Source of the DNA: Clostridiales bacterium VE202-21
GTDB taxonomy: Bacteria > Bacillota > Clostridia > Lachnospirales > Lachnospiraceae
DNA: 64,000 bases
Assembly: GCA_000509105.1 (NCBI GenBank)
Contig: BAIF02000066.1
Coordinates: forward strand, 124,001-188,000
Direction: 5' to 3'
Part shown: piece after piece, positions 1 through 8,350 of the stretch
Position numbering within the stretch: position 1 is the first letter of the stretch
Layout: the number at the start of each line of letters is the position of its first letter
Notes under the pieces: generated by a model
The model's database searches: none
The model's input: the letters and a program-made list of their open reading frames with translations, nothing else
Told to the model about the DNA's origin: nothing
Position numbers and translations under genes: made by a program

Positions 1-602
1 TGATATCACACCGGAGCACCTAATCAGCTTGTGATGGGTATCTGACCGTATATCCAATTGGAAAAAACAGCACTTATCGAATCAAGCATATTGAGTATCA
101 TTTAGAACAACTGCTGGAGAACAGAGAATTGGCGAAACATTTTTCCGGTGGATGGTGTTTGATTTTTCGGTTAACGCCGAAGAATTACCATAGGTATTGC
201 TATGTCTGTGAAGGGATTCTGCGAGAATGCCGGAAAGTAGAAGGGAAGCTGCATTGTGTACGCCCGGTGGCATACACTTCGACACCGGTTTTTATAGAAA
301 ACTGCCGAGAATATGTGGAAATAGAATCTGACTTTTTAGGACATATAATACAGATGGAAATCGGAGCACTTTTAGTAGGAAGGATTCAGAATTACCCCTG
401 CAGTTCTAAAGTGCTGCAGGGACAGGAGAAAGGGTATTTTGAGTTTGGCGGTTCCAGCATCGTTATACTTTTGGAAAAAAACCGCGTAAAAATAAAGAAT
501 GAAATACAGGAACGTTCCCAGCGTGATGAGGAAACAGAAGTGTATCTGGGAGAACAGATAGGCAGCATTCAAAAAGAAAGGGGAAGTACAGTATATGAGT
601 AA
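1..602 (+). pseudogene. psd: Phosphatidylserine decarboxylase, C-terminal part, frameshifted (cut by window edge)
   Basis: This is the C-terminal two thirds of a pyruvoyl-dependent phosphatidylserine decarboxylase, which makes phosphatidylethanolamine at the membrane. The reading frame running from about 30 to 602 has the family landmarks: CDGYLTVYPIGKNSTYRIK, FRLTPKNYHRYCYV, EIGALLVGRI and, near the end, YFEFGGSSIVILL, where G-S-S is the expected self-cleavage site that makes the pyruvoyl group. The first bases (frame 2, ending ...HLIS-L) belong to the same protein but in another frame; a missing Pro codon at about 29 is best explained by loss of two bases from 'agccct'. The first in-frame start after that (TTG at 129) lies inside the conserved domain and is not a real start. 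The stop overlaps the next gene by 8 bp, suggesting one transcript. Identification is firm; whether the frameshift is biological is not known. Confidence 0.85.
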
Positions 603-1310
603 AGAACGTGTACTGCTTGTGGAAGATGATGCGGATATCCGGGAAGGTGTCCGCATTTTATTAGAAAGCGAAAATTACAGCGTTACAGAGGCGGAGAATG
701 GCAGACAGGGTCTGGAACATTTAGATGAAAATACGGATTTGGTTATTCTTGATGTAATGATGCCTGGTTTGTCAGGACTGCGGACCTGTGAAGAAATCAG
801 GAAGGTTTCTAATGTTCCGGTACTCTTTCTTACCGCAAAAGCACAGGAGTCAGATAAGTTAATAGGATTGATGGCAGGGGGGATGATTATCTGCCGAAAC
901 CTTTCTCTTATGCGGAGCTTCTGGGAAGGGTAAAGGCATTGCTGCGCCGGTACAACGTCTATATGGGAAGAAATGTGCCGGAAATGGGTAAAGAAGAGCC
1001 ATATTTAGAAAATGGAGGTATTAAGATACATGAAACTTTTAATGAAGTGTATGTCGATGGTATGGAAAAAGAAATGTCGGATATTGAATACCACATGCTT
1101 TTGTTAATGATGCAGCATCCGAGAAAAATATTTTCGGCACAGAACCTCTATGAAAGTGTGTGGGAAGAACCGTATTTTTATTCCTGTAACAGCACGGTAA
1201 TGGTGCATATCCGGAAACTCCGGGTAAAAATAGAGAAAGATCCGAAACACCCGAAGTACATCAAAACCATATGGGGAAAGGGGTATAAGTTTGACGCGGG
1301 AAACGAGTAG
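595..1310 (+). pseudogene. OmpR/PhoB-family response regulator, split by a 1-nt frameshift
   Basis: The first 95 codons encode a receiver domain (VEDD acidic pair at residues 9-12, phospho-acceptor Asp53 in LVILDVMMPG, TAK switch region). The frame then breaks in a run of six G at 877-882; with a seventh G it would continue GGDDYLPKPFSYAELLGRVKALLRR and join a winged-helix effector domain (EMSDIEYHMLLLMMQ, TVMVHIRKLRVKIE, IWGKGYKF) that is open from 939 to 1310. It is therefore one OmpR-type regulator of about 238 residues. ATG 595 overlaps the decarboxylase stop, and the regulator end overlaps the kinase start, so the three are translationally coupled. The cognate kinase is the next gene. 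A homopolymer error in the assembly is an equally good explanation as true inactivation. Confidence 0.85.
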
Positions 1311-2613
1311 AAGAAATTCCATTTATACACAGTTACTGCGTCTTTTGATTGTATCAGCAGTTGCAGCGCTGGCCATGTTTTGTGTTCTGGATATTGCGGG
1401 GCAATACTTAACTGACTATTATGTGGAAGGGACAAATTACGTTGAAAAGAAGAATCAAAGATATGTGGTAAAACTTCAGGAATATGTTGAGCAGCAAAAT
1501 CTCTCAACCAGAGATACCAGTAAGTTGAATGAGTGGGTAAAAAAGCAGCAGTTATTGTTCATCCGTATGTATAAAGATAAAATACAGGTATTCAATTCAC
1601 AATATCCGGGGCAGGAAATATGGGAGGAAGAGATTGCAGCTGAAAACTATGAATGGGAGAGCTCCTATATGGTAGAATTTTCAGATGGTGCGGTGGAAGT
1701 CATCATAACAGGCGCATATATCTATCAGTTTTATAATTATGTTATGATAGGTGAGATAATACTTTCTTTTGTCCTGTTTCTTCTGCTTGTCCTTTTAGGC
1801 ATTCGTCGGAAAATGGATTATATTCGAAAACTAAGAGATGAGATTGAAATTTTAGAGAGTGGTAGTTTGGATTATAAGATTACGGTAAAGGGAAAAGATG
1901 AATTATCTGAACTGGCAGAAGGACTGGACAGCATGCGGCTTTCTTTTGTCAGCCTGATACAGCAGGAAGCCGAGATGGTAAGAGAAAATCAGAGGATTGT
2001 TACGGAGATGTCCCATGACCTGCGGACACCAGTAACCTCTATCATGCTTTATACGGAAATCTTGAAGAAGGGAAAGTATAAGAGTGAGGTACAGTTTAAA
2101 GAGTATCTGGATAAGATTGACCTGAAAGCTCATCGCATGAAACAGTTGACAGACCACCTTTTTGAATATTCTCTGATTGCAGGCGGGGGCGAGATAGAGC
2201 TGGAAGAACCAGAGCAGTATGAAGTTTTGTTTTACGATTTGTTTTCAGAAATATGCAGCTTTCTTGAGCAGAAAGGTTTTCTGGTTGTATTTCATGTGGA
2301 CTGGGTGGACTGTGTTATACAGATTTCAACCGATTATGTGATGCGGATTTTAGACAATGTGACTTCTAATATTGTGAAGTATGCCGACCCGTCAGCACCG
2401 GTGGAGATTTCTTCCGTTCAGGAAGAGCATATGGTCGGTTTTTCTGTCAAAAACAGTATTCAGAGGTCAGAAAAAAAGCCGGAAAGCACTGGGATTGGAA
2501 TACAGAATATAAATAATATGATGCAGAAAATGGGTGGAAAATCTATTGTTCAAGAAGATGAAAAGCAGTTCCGGTTAGTGCTGCTGTTTCCTTGCTTAGA
2601 AAATAAATGTTAG
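1291..2613 (+). CDS. Membrane sensor histidine kinase (HAMP, HisKA, HATPase)
   Basis: A 440-residue sensor kinase that should phosphorylate the preceding OmpR-type regulator. Two hydrophobic segments, about 17-38 and 150-171, flank an extracytoplasmic sensor of roughly 110 residues; a HAMP-like linker follows (to about 225). The phospho-acceptor is His242 in EMSHDLRTPVTS, and the ATP-binding domain has the N box (DNVTSNIVKYAD) and a G box (GIGIQNINNMM). The TTG at 1291 overlaps the regulator stop, which fits translational coupling; no better start is visible upstream. The signal it senses cannot be told from the sequence. The gene order decarboxylase-regulator-kinase is unusual and may point to control of membrane lipid composition, but that is inference. 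Confidence 0.85.
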   Translation: MTRETSRRNSIYTQLLRLLIVSAVAALAMFCVLDIAGQYLTDYYVEGTNYVEKKNQRYVVKLQEYVEQQNLSTRDTSKLNEWVKKQQLLFIRMYKDKIQVFNSQYPGQEIWEEEIAAENYEWESSYMVEFSDGAVEVIITGAYIYQFYNYVMIGEIILSFVLFLLLVLLGIRRKMDYIRKLRDEIEILESGSLDYKITVKGKDELSELAEGLDSMRLSFVSLIQQEAEMVRENQRIVTEMSHDLRTPVTSIMLYTEILKKGKYKSEVQFKEYLDKIDLKAHRMKQLTDHLFEYSLIAGGGEIELEEPEQYEVLFYDLFSEICSFLEQKGFLVVFHVDWVDCVIQISTDYVMRILDNVTSNIVKYADPSAPVEISSVQEEHMVGFSVKNSIQRSEKKPESTGIGIQNINNMMQKMGGKSIVQEDEKQFRLVLLFPCLENKC

Positions 2614-2687
2614 GAAAAGTTTTGTCCCTTTACGGTGCTGTGTAGTCCCTATCTGTCCGCAAGACTGCAAACATGTTGTAAGAAATC

Positions 2688-2716
2688 TTGAATAAATGTC
2701 TGGAATCTGTTATGAT
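2688..2716 (+). promoter_or_regulatory. Predicted sigma-A promoter for the DUF3795 gene leader
   Basis: TTGAAT at 2688-2693, a 17-bp spacer, and TATGAT at 2711-2716 fit a housekeeping promoter. A transcript starting near 2723 would have a leader of about 160 nt that contains the hairpin-terminator at 2777-2820 before the coding region. Confidence 0.5.
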
Positions 2717-2776
2717 CTATACAGAAAAGGGAACAACCGCCCACGAGTGGTTCGACCTGTGAAAGAAGTAGAAAAT

Positions 2777-2820
2777 ACCACCCTGACACCTAGCCAAAGT
2801 TTCAAGGGTGGTTTTTCTAT
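2777..2820 (+). terminator. Leader terminator (possible attenuator) upstream of the DUF3795 gene
   Basis: ACCACCCT at 2777-2784 pairs perfectly with AGGGTGGT at 2805-2812 and is followed by a T run. It lies between a good promoter (2688-2716) and the start codon at 2886, so it would stop transcription inside the leader unless bypassed. A smaller stem (AACC..CCAC with GTGGTT, 2735-2752) lies just before it. This arrangement fits attenuation; no known riboswitch class was recognised. Confidence 0.6.
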
Positions 2821-2885
2821 TTAAAAGGGTGGAAATGTGATAAAGTTGAAACCAGAAAGAATAAAGGTAGACGAGGGTGTGTGTG

Positions 2886-3338
2886 ATGAAAATGCCAACA
2901 GAAAACATTAATAAGGGTATGTTTGCTCCCTGTGGTATGAACTGTATGGTTTGTTATAAGCATTGTTATCATAAAAAGCCTTGCGCGGGTTGTTTAAACA
3001 GCGATACGGGGAAGCCTGAACACTGCCGCAAATGCAAGATAAAAGATTGTGCCAAGGCGAAAGGGCTGTCTTATTGTTTTGCATGTTCCGAATATCCCTG
3101 TAAGCCCATCAAAAACCTTGAAAAAAGCTACAACAAAAGGTATCAGGCGAGCCTTATGGAGAATAGTGAAGTTGTTCGTCAACACGGGTTGGAAAGGTTT
3201 ATGGAAATGCAGAAACGGAAATATACGTGTCCAAAATGCGGCGGTATTATTTCTGTCCATGACAGAGAATGCAGTGAGTGTCAGGAAAGCATGAAAGTGG
3301 AGAATACCGTTGTGGACGAACTTAAGCGGAATTTGTAG
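2886..3338 (+). CDS. DUF3795-family cysteine-rich protein
   Basis: A 150-residue protein with the Cys pattern of DUF3795: CGMNCMVCYKHC, CAGC, CRKCKIKDCAKAKG, YCFACSEYPC, then a separate C-terminal CPKCGG...CSEC zinc-ribbon-like pair. Family members are small cytosolic proteins, presumed metal-binding, with no established reaction. ATG 2886 is preferred over the in-frame GTG at 2877 because GAGG at 2874-2877 sits at normal spacing from it. The gene stands alone behind its own promoter and leader terminator. The function is unknown. Confidence 0.75.
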   Translation: MKMPTENINKGMFAPCGMNCMVCYKHCYHKKPCAGCLNSDTGKPEHCRKCKIKDCAKAKGLSYCFACSEYPCKPIKNLEKSYNKRYQASLMENSEVVRQHGLERFMEMQKRKYTCPKCGGIISVHDRECSECQESMKVENTVVDELKRNL

Positions 3339-3372
3339 CAGATCTTATTAGGATTAACGGAGGAAATAACGA

Positions 3373-3570
3373 ATGCAAAACTTTCTCAAAACATTGACAA
3401 GCGAAAGTAAAAATGCGGCGCTGCCTGAAGAATTTAATTTTTTCGGGAAGCTGATCGGCAGTTGGAAAATCGACTATATAGATAATAGTAATTCCCGCTC
3501 AATTCAGGGGGAATCAGCTATCTTAATTTCCGACGAAACGCGGATGGAGTCTGCCCCGTATACTGTTTGA
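3373..3570 (+). pseudogene. N-terminal remnant of a small conserved protein, truncated at about 3516
   Basis: The start (ATG 3373, preceded by GGAGGAAATAACGA) and the first 45 or so residues look like a genuine protein: a helix, then EFNFFGKLIGSWKIDYIDN and SRSIQGE, the opening of a beta-barrel of the kind found in small lipocalin-like/DUF1579-like proteins. After SRSIQGE the remaining residues have no such character and run antisense through the end of the AraC gene, whose stop is at 3518. This suggests a recombination junction near 3512-3518 that removed the rest. The family assignment is tentative; the truncation is the better supported part. Confidence 0.5.
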
Positions 3571-4381
3571 ATACACCGGCAAAGTGCTGGCTGGAAGAAA
3601 AGCCGAGGGAGTGCGAAATATCGGTAACTGACATTTCAGAACCGGCAAGCAGTTCCTGGGCTTTATCAATTCTTAGGCGCTGTAAATAGTCATAAGGTGA
3701 AAAGCCGGTACTCCTCCGGAATTTCCGCTGAAACTGGGGCGGTGAGAGATGGATCAGACCGGCCAGGAATTCCGAACGGCAGCTTTCGGCAAGATGTGCG
3801 CCCATATAGTCGATAATAGTCCGGATATCCTCTGGGATCGTATCGGTTCCGGTATTCTCTGTCTGCAATAACCTGGATAAGTGATAAAAAAGCTCAGTCA
3901 GGAGACTGACCGTCCGTGCCCGGCAAAATGGAGAAGGAGTCGTACTGATGGATAGGAGTTCATCCATCAGCTTCTTCAAAATGGGAATTCCCCGGAATAA
4001 CCGTGTCTGGATTGAATAAAGCGTGTCGCGGATACAATCGGATGCAGCGTCGTCCAGACCAAGGAAATTTCGGGTGTCAGGCATACAGGAAAAGATGAGA
4101 TAGTAAAATTTTGATTTTTCTTCTGTCCATAAGCCGGTACTGTGCAGTTCGTTCGGCATGGCTATAAAGATATCGCCGCTGTGCACATCATACAGGCGGC
4201 CCCCCAGTTCATAGTGCTGCCGGCCTTCGAAGTGGTAGCACAGCTCAAAACAATCCTTATGCAGGTGCGGCTTCAGCGGAGCGTTGTCAGATCCCCGGTA
4301 TTCGACGCGGGACATCAGGTGAAGGTTGGGAATATCCAACCCGGAAAAATCTGTGGTTATTCGAACATTCTGGGAGTTCAT
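3518..4381 (-). CDS. AraC-family transcriptional regulator with N-terminal cupin
   Basis: A 287-residue regulator. Residues 1-110 form a sugar-sensing-type cupin (PHLHKDCFELCYHFEG, then GDIFIAMPNELHSTG); the C-terminal 100 residues have two helix-turn-helix motifs (EFLAGLIHLSPPQFQRKFRR and SVTDISHSLGFSSSQHFAGVFK) ending in the usual TPSAFRRK. ATG 4381 has AGGAGG eight bases upstream. It is transcribed away from the URO-D-family gene at 4654, across a 272-bp shared region, so that gene is its likely target. Such regulators usually activate a sugar-catabolic neighbour; the effector is unknown. Confidence 0.9.
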   Translation of the reverse strand: MNSQNVRITTDFSGLDIPNLHLMSRVEYRGSDNAPLKPHLHKDCFELCYHFEGRQHYELGGRLYDVHSGDIFIAMPNELHSTGLWTEEKSKFYYLIFSCMPDTRNFLGLDDAASDCIRDTLYSIQTRLFRGIPILKKLMDELLSISTTPSPFCRARTVSLLTELFYHLSRLLQTENTGTDTIPEDIRTIIDYMGAHLAESCRSEFLAGLIHLSPPQFQRKFRRSTGFSPYDYLQRLRIDKAQELLAGSEMSVTDISHSLGFSSSQHFAGVFKQYTGQTPSAFRRKLR

Positions 4382-4608
4382 CTGGATTACCTCCTGACAG
4401 ATTCTGGAAAGACGTATAAAATGGTTTATTTACTCGGCAAAGCCTGCGGCAGCAGATATTTTGATCAGCTTTACCCAAAGGACATCCTGTTTTCCATGCC
4501 TTTGGGATACCGTTTTACTGTATCATGGGATAAAAGAAATGTCAATTTGGCCGAAAAAATGTACAGAATCAAAGGATGATCATATCTTGGAAGACGCGCT
4601 GTGGATTC

Positions 4609-4631
4609 CTGTATAAACTGTTAGTATACAG
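4609..4631. promoter_or_regulatory. Inverted repeat upstream of the URO-D gene (possible operator)
   Basis: CTGTATA at 4609-4615 and TATACAG at 4625-4631 form a perfect 7-bp inverted repeat with a 9-bp spacer, ending just before the ribosome site (GAGAAGGAG, 4636-4644) of the gene at 4654. It could be a regulator site or a promoter-overlapping operator in the divergent region shared with the AraC gene. Confidence 0.4.
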
Positions 4632-4653
4632 TGTAGAGAAGGAGCGTGTTAAC

Positions 4654-5811
4654 ATGAACTATGAAAAGCATAATGAGGAAGTCCGCAGACTTTTGCAGCA
4701 GGCGGAAGAAGGCAAATGTGAGCGTGTAATGATGGAGCTTGCGATGAATCCACGGATGATCATCTCGGATCCAATGCTAAACCCGCGCCGGATTACGTTT
4801 GAGGAATACTTAAAGAATCCACAGATCATGCTGGAGATTCAATGCCAGTTCCAGGAATACTGTGCGGAATCACTCATAAGCGACCGCATCATGGGCTTTG
4901 AGAATCTGCAGGAGATAACACCGTACCCGGATTTTCAAAATGTTCTGGAAGGGGCCTGTCTGGGCTGTGAGATTGCATTCCATGGGTGCAATGAACCAGG
5001 CACAAAAGTATGCGCGGATGAAACGACGAAATATGAACTTTTAAAAAATACGCGTCCCCTGACGGATCCTCTCGGCGGAATTGTAAGTACACTTTTGTCC
5101 CACTATGAGTTTTTTAAAAAGAAGCGGGAGGAAGGATACACGTACAAAGGAAAGCCCCTGGGCAGCCCGGGGATGGCGGGGATGGGAACAGATGGACCCT
5201 TTACCATCGCGTGCAGCCTGATCGGCGCTACGCAGGCCTGTATGGATCTCTATGTGGATCAGGATTATATGATGGAGCTGCTGGATTATATTACGGAGGC
5301 GGTTATTGCGAGGAATAAGGCCCTGCGCCGCTGCTATGGCCAGCCGGAAAAATCAAAATCCTTTGGGTTTGCCGACGACAGCATTGCATTGCTGTCCCTG
5401 GATACCTATACAGAGCTGATACTGCCTTTCCACAAAAAGATGATGCGTGAACTGTGTACAGGGGAGGAGCCGGGCTGGATCCATCTCTGCGGGGACGCTT
5501 CCCGGTTCTTCCCCACACTGGTGAGGGAACTGAACGCCGGTACTTTCGATACGGGCTTCCCCATTGACCATGGCAGGGTAGTTCGCGAGCTGGGACCTGA
5601 TATCACGGTTAAAGGTGGTGTCCATGTCGAGACGCTGCGTGCCGGCACGGCGGAGGAAGTCGCCAATGCGGTGAAAACTATTTTAGAAGCTGTCAAACCC
5701 TTCACGCGGAAGTTTATCATCAAGGAGGCAAACAACCTGTCTCCGGGGACACCGCCGGAAAATCTGTCTGCGATGCATGAGGCGGTACGGCGTTATGGGT
5801 ACTATAAGTAA
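4654..5811 (+). CDS. Uroporphyrinogen-decarboxylase-fold (MtaA/CmuA-like) protein
   Basis: A 385-residue member of the URO-D superfamily, whose non-haem members are methyltransferases that move methyl groups to or from corrinoid or thiol carriers. The C-terminal half shows the family core: ADDSIALLSLDTYTELILPFHKKMM, then WIHLCGD (His277, Cys279; H-x-C is the zinc-site signature of the methyltransferase group), VKGGVHVETLRAGTAEEV and LSPGTPPENLSAMHEAV. The cysteine that normally completes the H-x-C...C site just before PGTPPEN is absent here (KEANNLSPGTPP). ATG 4654 follows GAGAAGGAG and is preferred over the longer frame from 4576, which lacks a ribosome site. It is divergent from an AraC regulator and ends in a terminator, so it is a single-gene unit. 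It is not a haem-pathway enzyme. Confidence 0.8.
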   Translation: MNYEKHNEEVRRLLQQAEEGKCERVMMELAMNPRMIISDPMLNPRRITFEEYLKNPQIMLEIQCQFQEYCAESLISDRIMGFENLQEITPYPDFQNVLEGACLGCEIAFHGCNEPGTKVCADETTKYELLKNTRPLTDPLGGIVSTLLSHYEFFKKKREEGYTYKGKPLGSPGMAGMGTDGPFTIACSLIGATQACMDLYVDQDYMMELLDYITEAVIARNKALRRCYGQPEKSKSFGFADDSIALLSLDTYTELILPFHKKMMRELCTGEEPGWIHLCGDASRFFPTLVRELNAGTFDTGFPIDHGRVVRELGPDITVKGGVHVETLRAGTAEEVANAVKTILEAVKPFTRKFIIKEANNLSPGTPPENLSAMHEAVRRYGYYK

Positions 5812-5816
5812 AATAA

Positions 5817-5846
5817 GCACGGAGCAGGAAACTGCTCCGCATTTTA
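5817..5846 (+). terminator. Rho-independent terminator after the URO-D gene
   Basis: CGGAGCAG at 5820-5827, a GAAA tetraloop and CTGCTCCG at 5832-5839, followed by a T-rich tract (CATTTTATT). It closes the single-gene unit at 4654-5811. Confidence 0.85.
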
Positions 5847-5883
5847 TTGCCATTCATGGTAGAATAAATGAAAAAGAGTAACA

Positions 5884-5901
5884 GTTCAGGCATGCCTGAA
5901 C
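5884..5901. repeat. Perfect 18-bp palindrome in the leader of the second response regulator
   Basis: GTTCAGGCATGCCTGAAC is its own reverse complement. It lies 32 bp upstream of ATG 5934, between the preceding terminator and the ribosome site. An 18-mer differing at one position forms the tip of the terminator at 46396-46433. It could be an operator for the adjacent two-component system or a dispersed palindrome. Confidence 0.6.
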
Positions 5902-5933
5902 CATTACGAAAAGAAATCATTAGGAGAAGTGCA

Positions 5934-6599
5934 ATGACAATTGGAATTATAGAAGACGATCTATTATTGAATCAGGCTTTGGATATTGCCCTGCAACATG
6001 CAGGCTTTCATACCATATGTGCACATACAAAGAAGGAGGCCCTGTCCCTGCTGGGGAAGAAGGAGGGCCTGCTATTAGTGGATATCGGACTCCCGGACGG
6101 GGATGGAATCGCACTGTATCAGGACCTCCGAAAAAAACGGGACATTCCCGCCATTTTTCTGACGGCAAGGGATGAAGAGCAGGACATGCTGGCCGCGTTT
6201 GACATGGGTGCGGATGATTATGTGGTGAAACCATTTTCTATGAAAGTGCTATTGAAAAGAATCAACGCGGTATTCAAACGCAGCAGCGAAGAGCAGATGC
6301 TTTCCTGCCGGGATATAGCGCTGTATCCAGACAGAAAACAAGTCTTCTTAAAGGAACAGGAGATCGCGCTGACCGCGAAGGAGTATCAGCTGTTGGAGTA
6401 TCTGATGAGGAATCAGGGCCAGGTGCTGACAAAAGAAAATATCCTGGAGCAGATCTGGGGTCTGGATGGCCAGTTTGTGGTGGATAATACGGTCAGTGTC
6501 ACAATTAACCGGCTTAGAAAAAAGATAGAACCGGATGCAAAACAGCCGGAGTATATTCATAATGTATTTGGGCTGGGGTATCGGATCGGAGGCAGATAG
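5934..6599 (+). CDS. OmpR-family response regulator
   Basis: A 221-residue regulator: receiver domain (IIEDD, Asp50 in LLLVDIGLPDGDG, TARD, MGADDYVVKPFS) followed by a winged helix (ALTAKEYQLLEYLMRNQGQVLTKE, VSVTINRLRKKIE, VFGLGYRI). ATG 5934 has TAGGAGAAG at good spacing; the longer frame from 5868 would translate the 18-bp palindrome and lacks a ribosome site. One base separates its stop from the kinase start at 6601. Kinase, ABC ATPase and FtsX-type permease follow, the arrangement of BceRS-BceAB-type modules, so this regulator probably controls the transporter. Confidence 0.9.
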   Translation: MTIGIIEDDLLLNQALDIALQHAGFHTICAHTKKEALSLLGKKEGLLLVDIGLPDGDGIALYQDLRKKRDIPAIFLTARDEEQDMLAAFDMGADDYVVKPFSMKVLLKRINAVFKRSSEEQMLSCRDIALYPDRKQVFLKEQEIALTAKEYQLLEYLMRNQGQVLTKENILEQIWGLDGQFVVDNTVSVTINRLRKKIEPDAKQPEYIHNVFGLGYRIGGR

Positions 6600-6600
6600 T

Positions 6601-7527
6601 ATGTATTTTATCATGACCATATCCGTTCTGGCAGGGGGATTGTTTGGCAGCATCGGTATGTATTGCCTGCAGAGAAAACAGAGGGAGCAGGAACTGAATA
6701 AGATAATAGAGCTGACCCATGAGATTCTGAATGAACGGGAAATAAAAGCCTCTGCTTCGGGAGAAGAGACTTTGTACGCAAGGATTGAACATCAGCTGGT
6801 GCGGGTCCAGGAACTGATGCAGGGGAGAAAAGATGCAGCGGAAAGGAGCCGCGATGAGATACAGAAACTGATCGCGGAAATTGCGCATCAGATGCGGACG
6901 CCTTTGATGAACATGGAGACATATCTTGGGTTCCTGCAGGAAAATCTTGCCGGGCAGTCTCTGCAGTATGCGGCTGCGATTGAGAATAGCGAGCAAAAAT
7001 TACATTTTCTTGTAGAAAGTTTTATCAAAATGTCCAGGCTGGAGCAGCATATCATCCAGATTAAGAAAGAAGAAAAGGATATACTGAAAACGCTCCGGAA
7101 TTCCCTTGGACAGATTCAACCACAGGCAGAAACAAAGGGGATTCAGTTTGACATCTCTCTCCTGGAAAATGCAGCTTTCCTGCATGATCCTAACTGGCTG
7201 GGAGAGGCAGTCTTAAATATTCTGGAAAATGCTGTGAAGTACAGTGAAGCCGGAGGCAGGGTGGAAGTATCCATGTCACAAAATGAGATGTACCTGAAGA
7301 TCCGGGTAAGAGATTATGGAATCGGCATCGGGGCAGGGGAAGAGAATCAGATTTTCCAAAGATTTTACCGTGGACAAGGTATTACCACCCAGGAAGGATT
7401 CGGGATTGGCCTTTATCTGTCGCGGGAGATCGTGAACAGACACGGAGGATTTCTGGTGGCGAAGAGAATGCATCCGGGGCTGATGCTTGAACTTTGTTTT
7501 CCTTCCACATTGTTAGAAGTTTGTTAG
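6601..7527 (+). CDS. Histidine kinase lacking an extracellular sensor domain
   Basis: A 308-residue kinase with a single N-terminal hydrophobic segment (about residues 3-22) and no room for an external sensor. The dimerisation domain has His96 in EIAHQMRTPLMN; the catalytic domain has NILENAVKYS, DYGIGIG and GFGIGLYLSREIV. Kinases of this build beside an ABC ATPase and FtsX-type permease usually get their signal from the transporter rather than from a ligand domain. ATG 6601 is one base after the regulator stop. The transporter genes start 97 bp downstream, probably under the control of this pair. Confidence 0.88.
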   Translation: MYFIMTISVLAGGLFGSIGMYCLQRKQREQELNKIIELTHEILNEREIKASASGEETLYARIEHQLVRVQELMQGRKDAAERSRDEIQKLIAEIAHQMRTPLMNMETYLGFLQENLAGQSLQYAAAIENSEQKLHFLVESFIKMSRLEQHIIQIKKEEKDILKTLRNSLGQIQPQAETKGIQFDISLLENAAFLHDPNWLGEAVLNILENAVKYSEAGGRVEVSMSQNEMYLKIRVRDYGIGIGAGEENQIFQRFYRGQGITTQEGFGIGLYLSREIVNRHGGFLVAKRMHPGLMLELCFPSTLLEVC

Positions 7528-7624
7528 ATTTACTCCGTATACTAGTCGTATGGCAGAAAACTGAATCAGGCTTCTGTGGCTATGATATGTAAGCTGCCAA
7601 ATACAGAGCAGGAGAAAAGAATTT

Positions 7625-8347
7625 ATGGAAATCGTGAAGGCCGCCAGTCTGAAAAAATATTATATCACAGATACTTATGAGGTCCACGCACTGGACGGGG
7701 TGACTCTTTCGGTGAGAGACGGTGAATTTGTGGCAATTGTCGGAACCTCGGGAAGCGGAAAAACAACGCTCCTGAATATGCTTGGAGGCTTGGATATCCC
7801 TACGGAGGGCGGTGTCTGGATTCGCGGGAACAGCCTGAAGGATATGGAGATTGAGGAGCGGACGGTATTTCGCAGAAGGAATATTGGATTTGTCTTTCAG
7901 CAGTATAATTTGGTGCCAGTACTCAGTGTCTATGAAAATATTGTGCTCCCGTTACGGCTGGATGGAGCAGAGATTGATTGCGAATTGCTGGAAGAGGTAA
8001 CAAAACTTCTTGGAATCCATGAGAAATTAGAGCGGCTGCCCCAGACCCTGTCCGGCGGCCAGCAGCAGAGAGTGGCAATCGCCCGGGCGCTTCTGGCCAA
8101 GCCGGCTATCCTGCTGGCCGATGAACCTACCGGTAATTTGGATTCCGCCACAAGTACTGAGGTGGTGGGGCTTTTAAAATCCTGTGCGGAAAAATACCAT
8201 CAGACGATAATCGTAGTGACCCATCAGGAGGAAGTGGCGCAGATGGCAGACCGTGTCATCCGGATGGAGGACGGCAGAATCTGCAGCAGGACAGACTGTG
8301 GGAAATGTATACAGAACAGCGACACAAGCAGTGGGCAGGAGGGGTAA
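7625..8347 (+). CDS. ABC transporter ATP-binding protein (MacB/LolD/BceA type)
   Basis: A 240-residue ATPase with Walker A GTSGSGKT, Q loop (FVFQQYNLVPVLSVYENI), signature LSGGQQQRVAIARAL, Walker B ILLADEPTGNLDS and H loop (VVTHQEE). The sequence type is that of ATPases partnered with FtsX-type permeases for lipoprotein release, macrolide export or peptide resistance. It starts 97 bp after the kinase and its stop is 3 bp before the permease start at 8351, so the two are one transporter. The last 20 residues after RMEDGRICSRTD are outside the conserved fold. Confidence 0.9.
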   Translation: MEIVKAASLKKYYITDTYEVHALDGVTLSVRDGEFVAIVGTSGSGKTTLLNMLGGLDIPTEGGVWIRGNSLKDMEIEERTVFRRRNIGFVFQQYNLVPVLSVYENIVLPLRLDGAEIDCELLEEVTKLLGIHEKLERLPQTLSGGQQQRVAIARALLAKPAILLADEPTGNLDSATSTEVVGLLKSCAEKYHQTIIVVTHQEEVAQMADRVIRMEDGRICSRTDCGKCIQNSDTSSGQEG

Positions 8348-8350
8348 GTT

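Noticed and set aside
4142-4579. 145-codon plus-strand frame opposite the AraC gene
   Set aside because: It is antisense to a well-supported AraC coding region, has no ribosome site and no protein-like features; it is a shadow frame.
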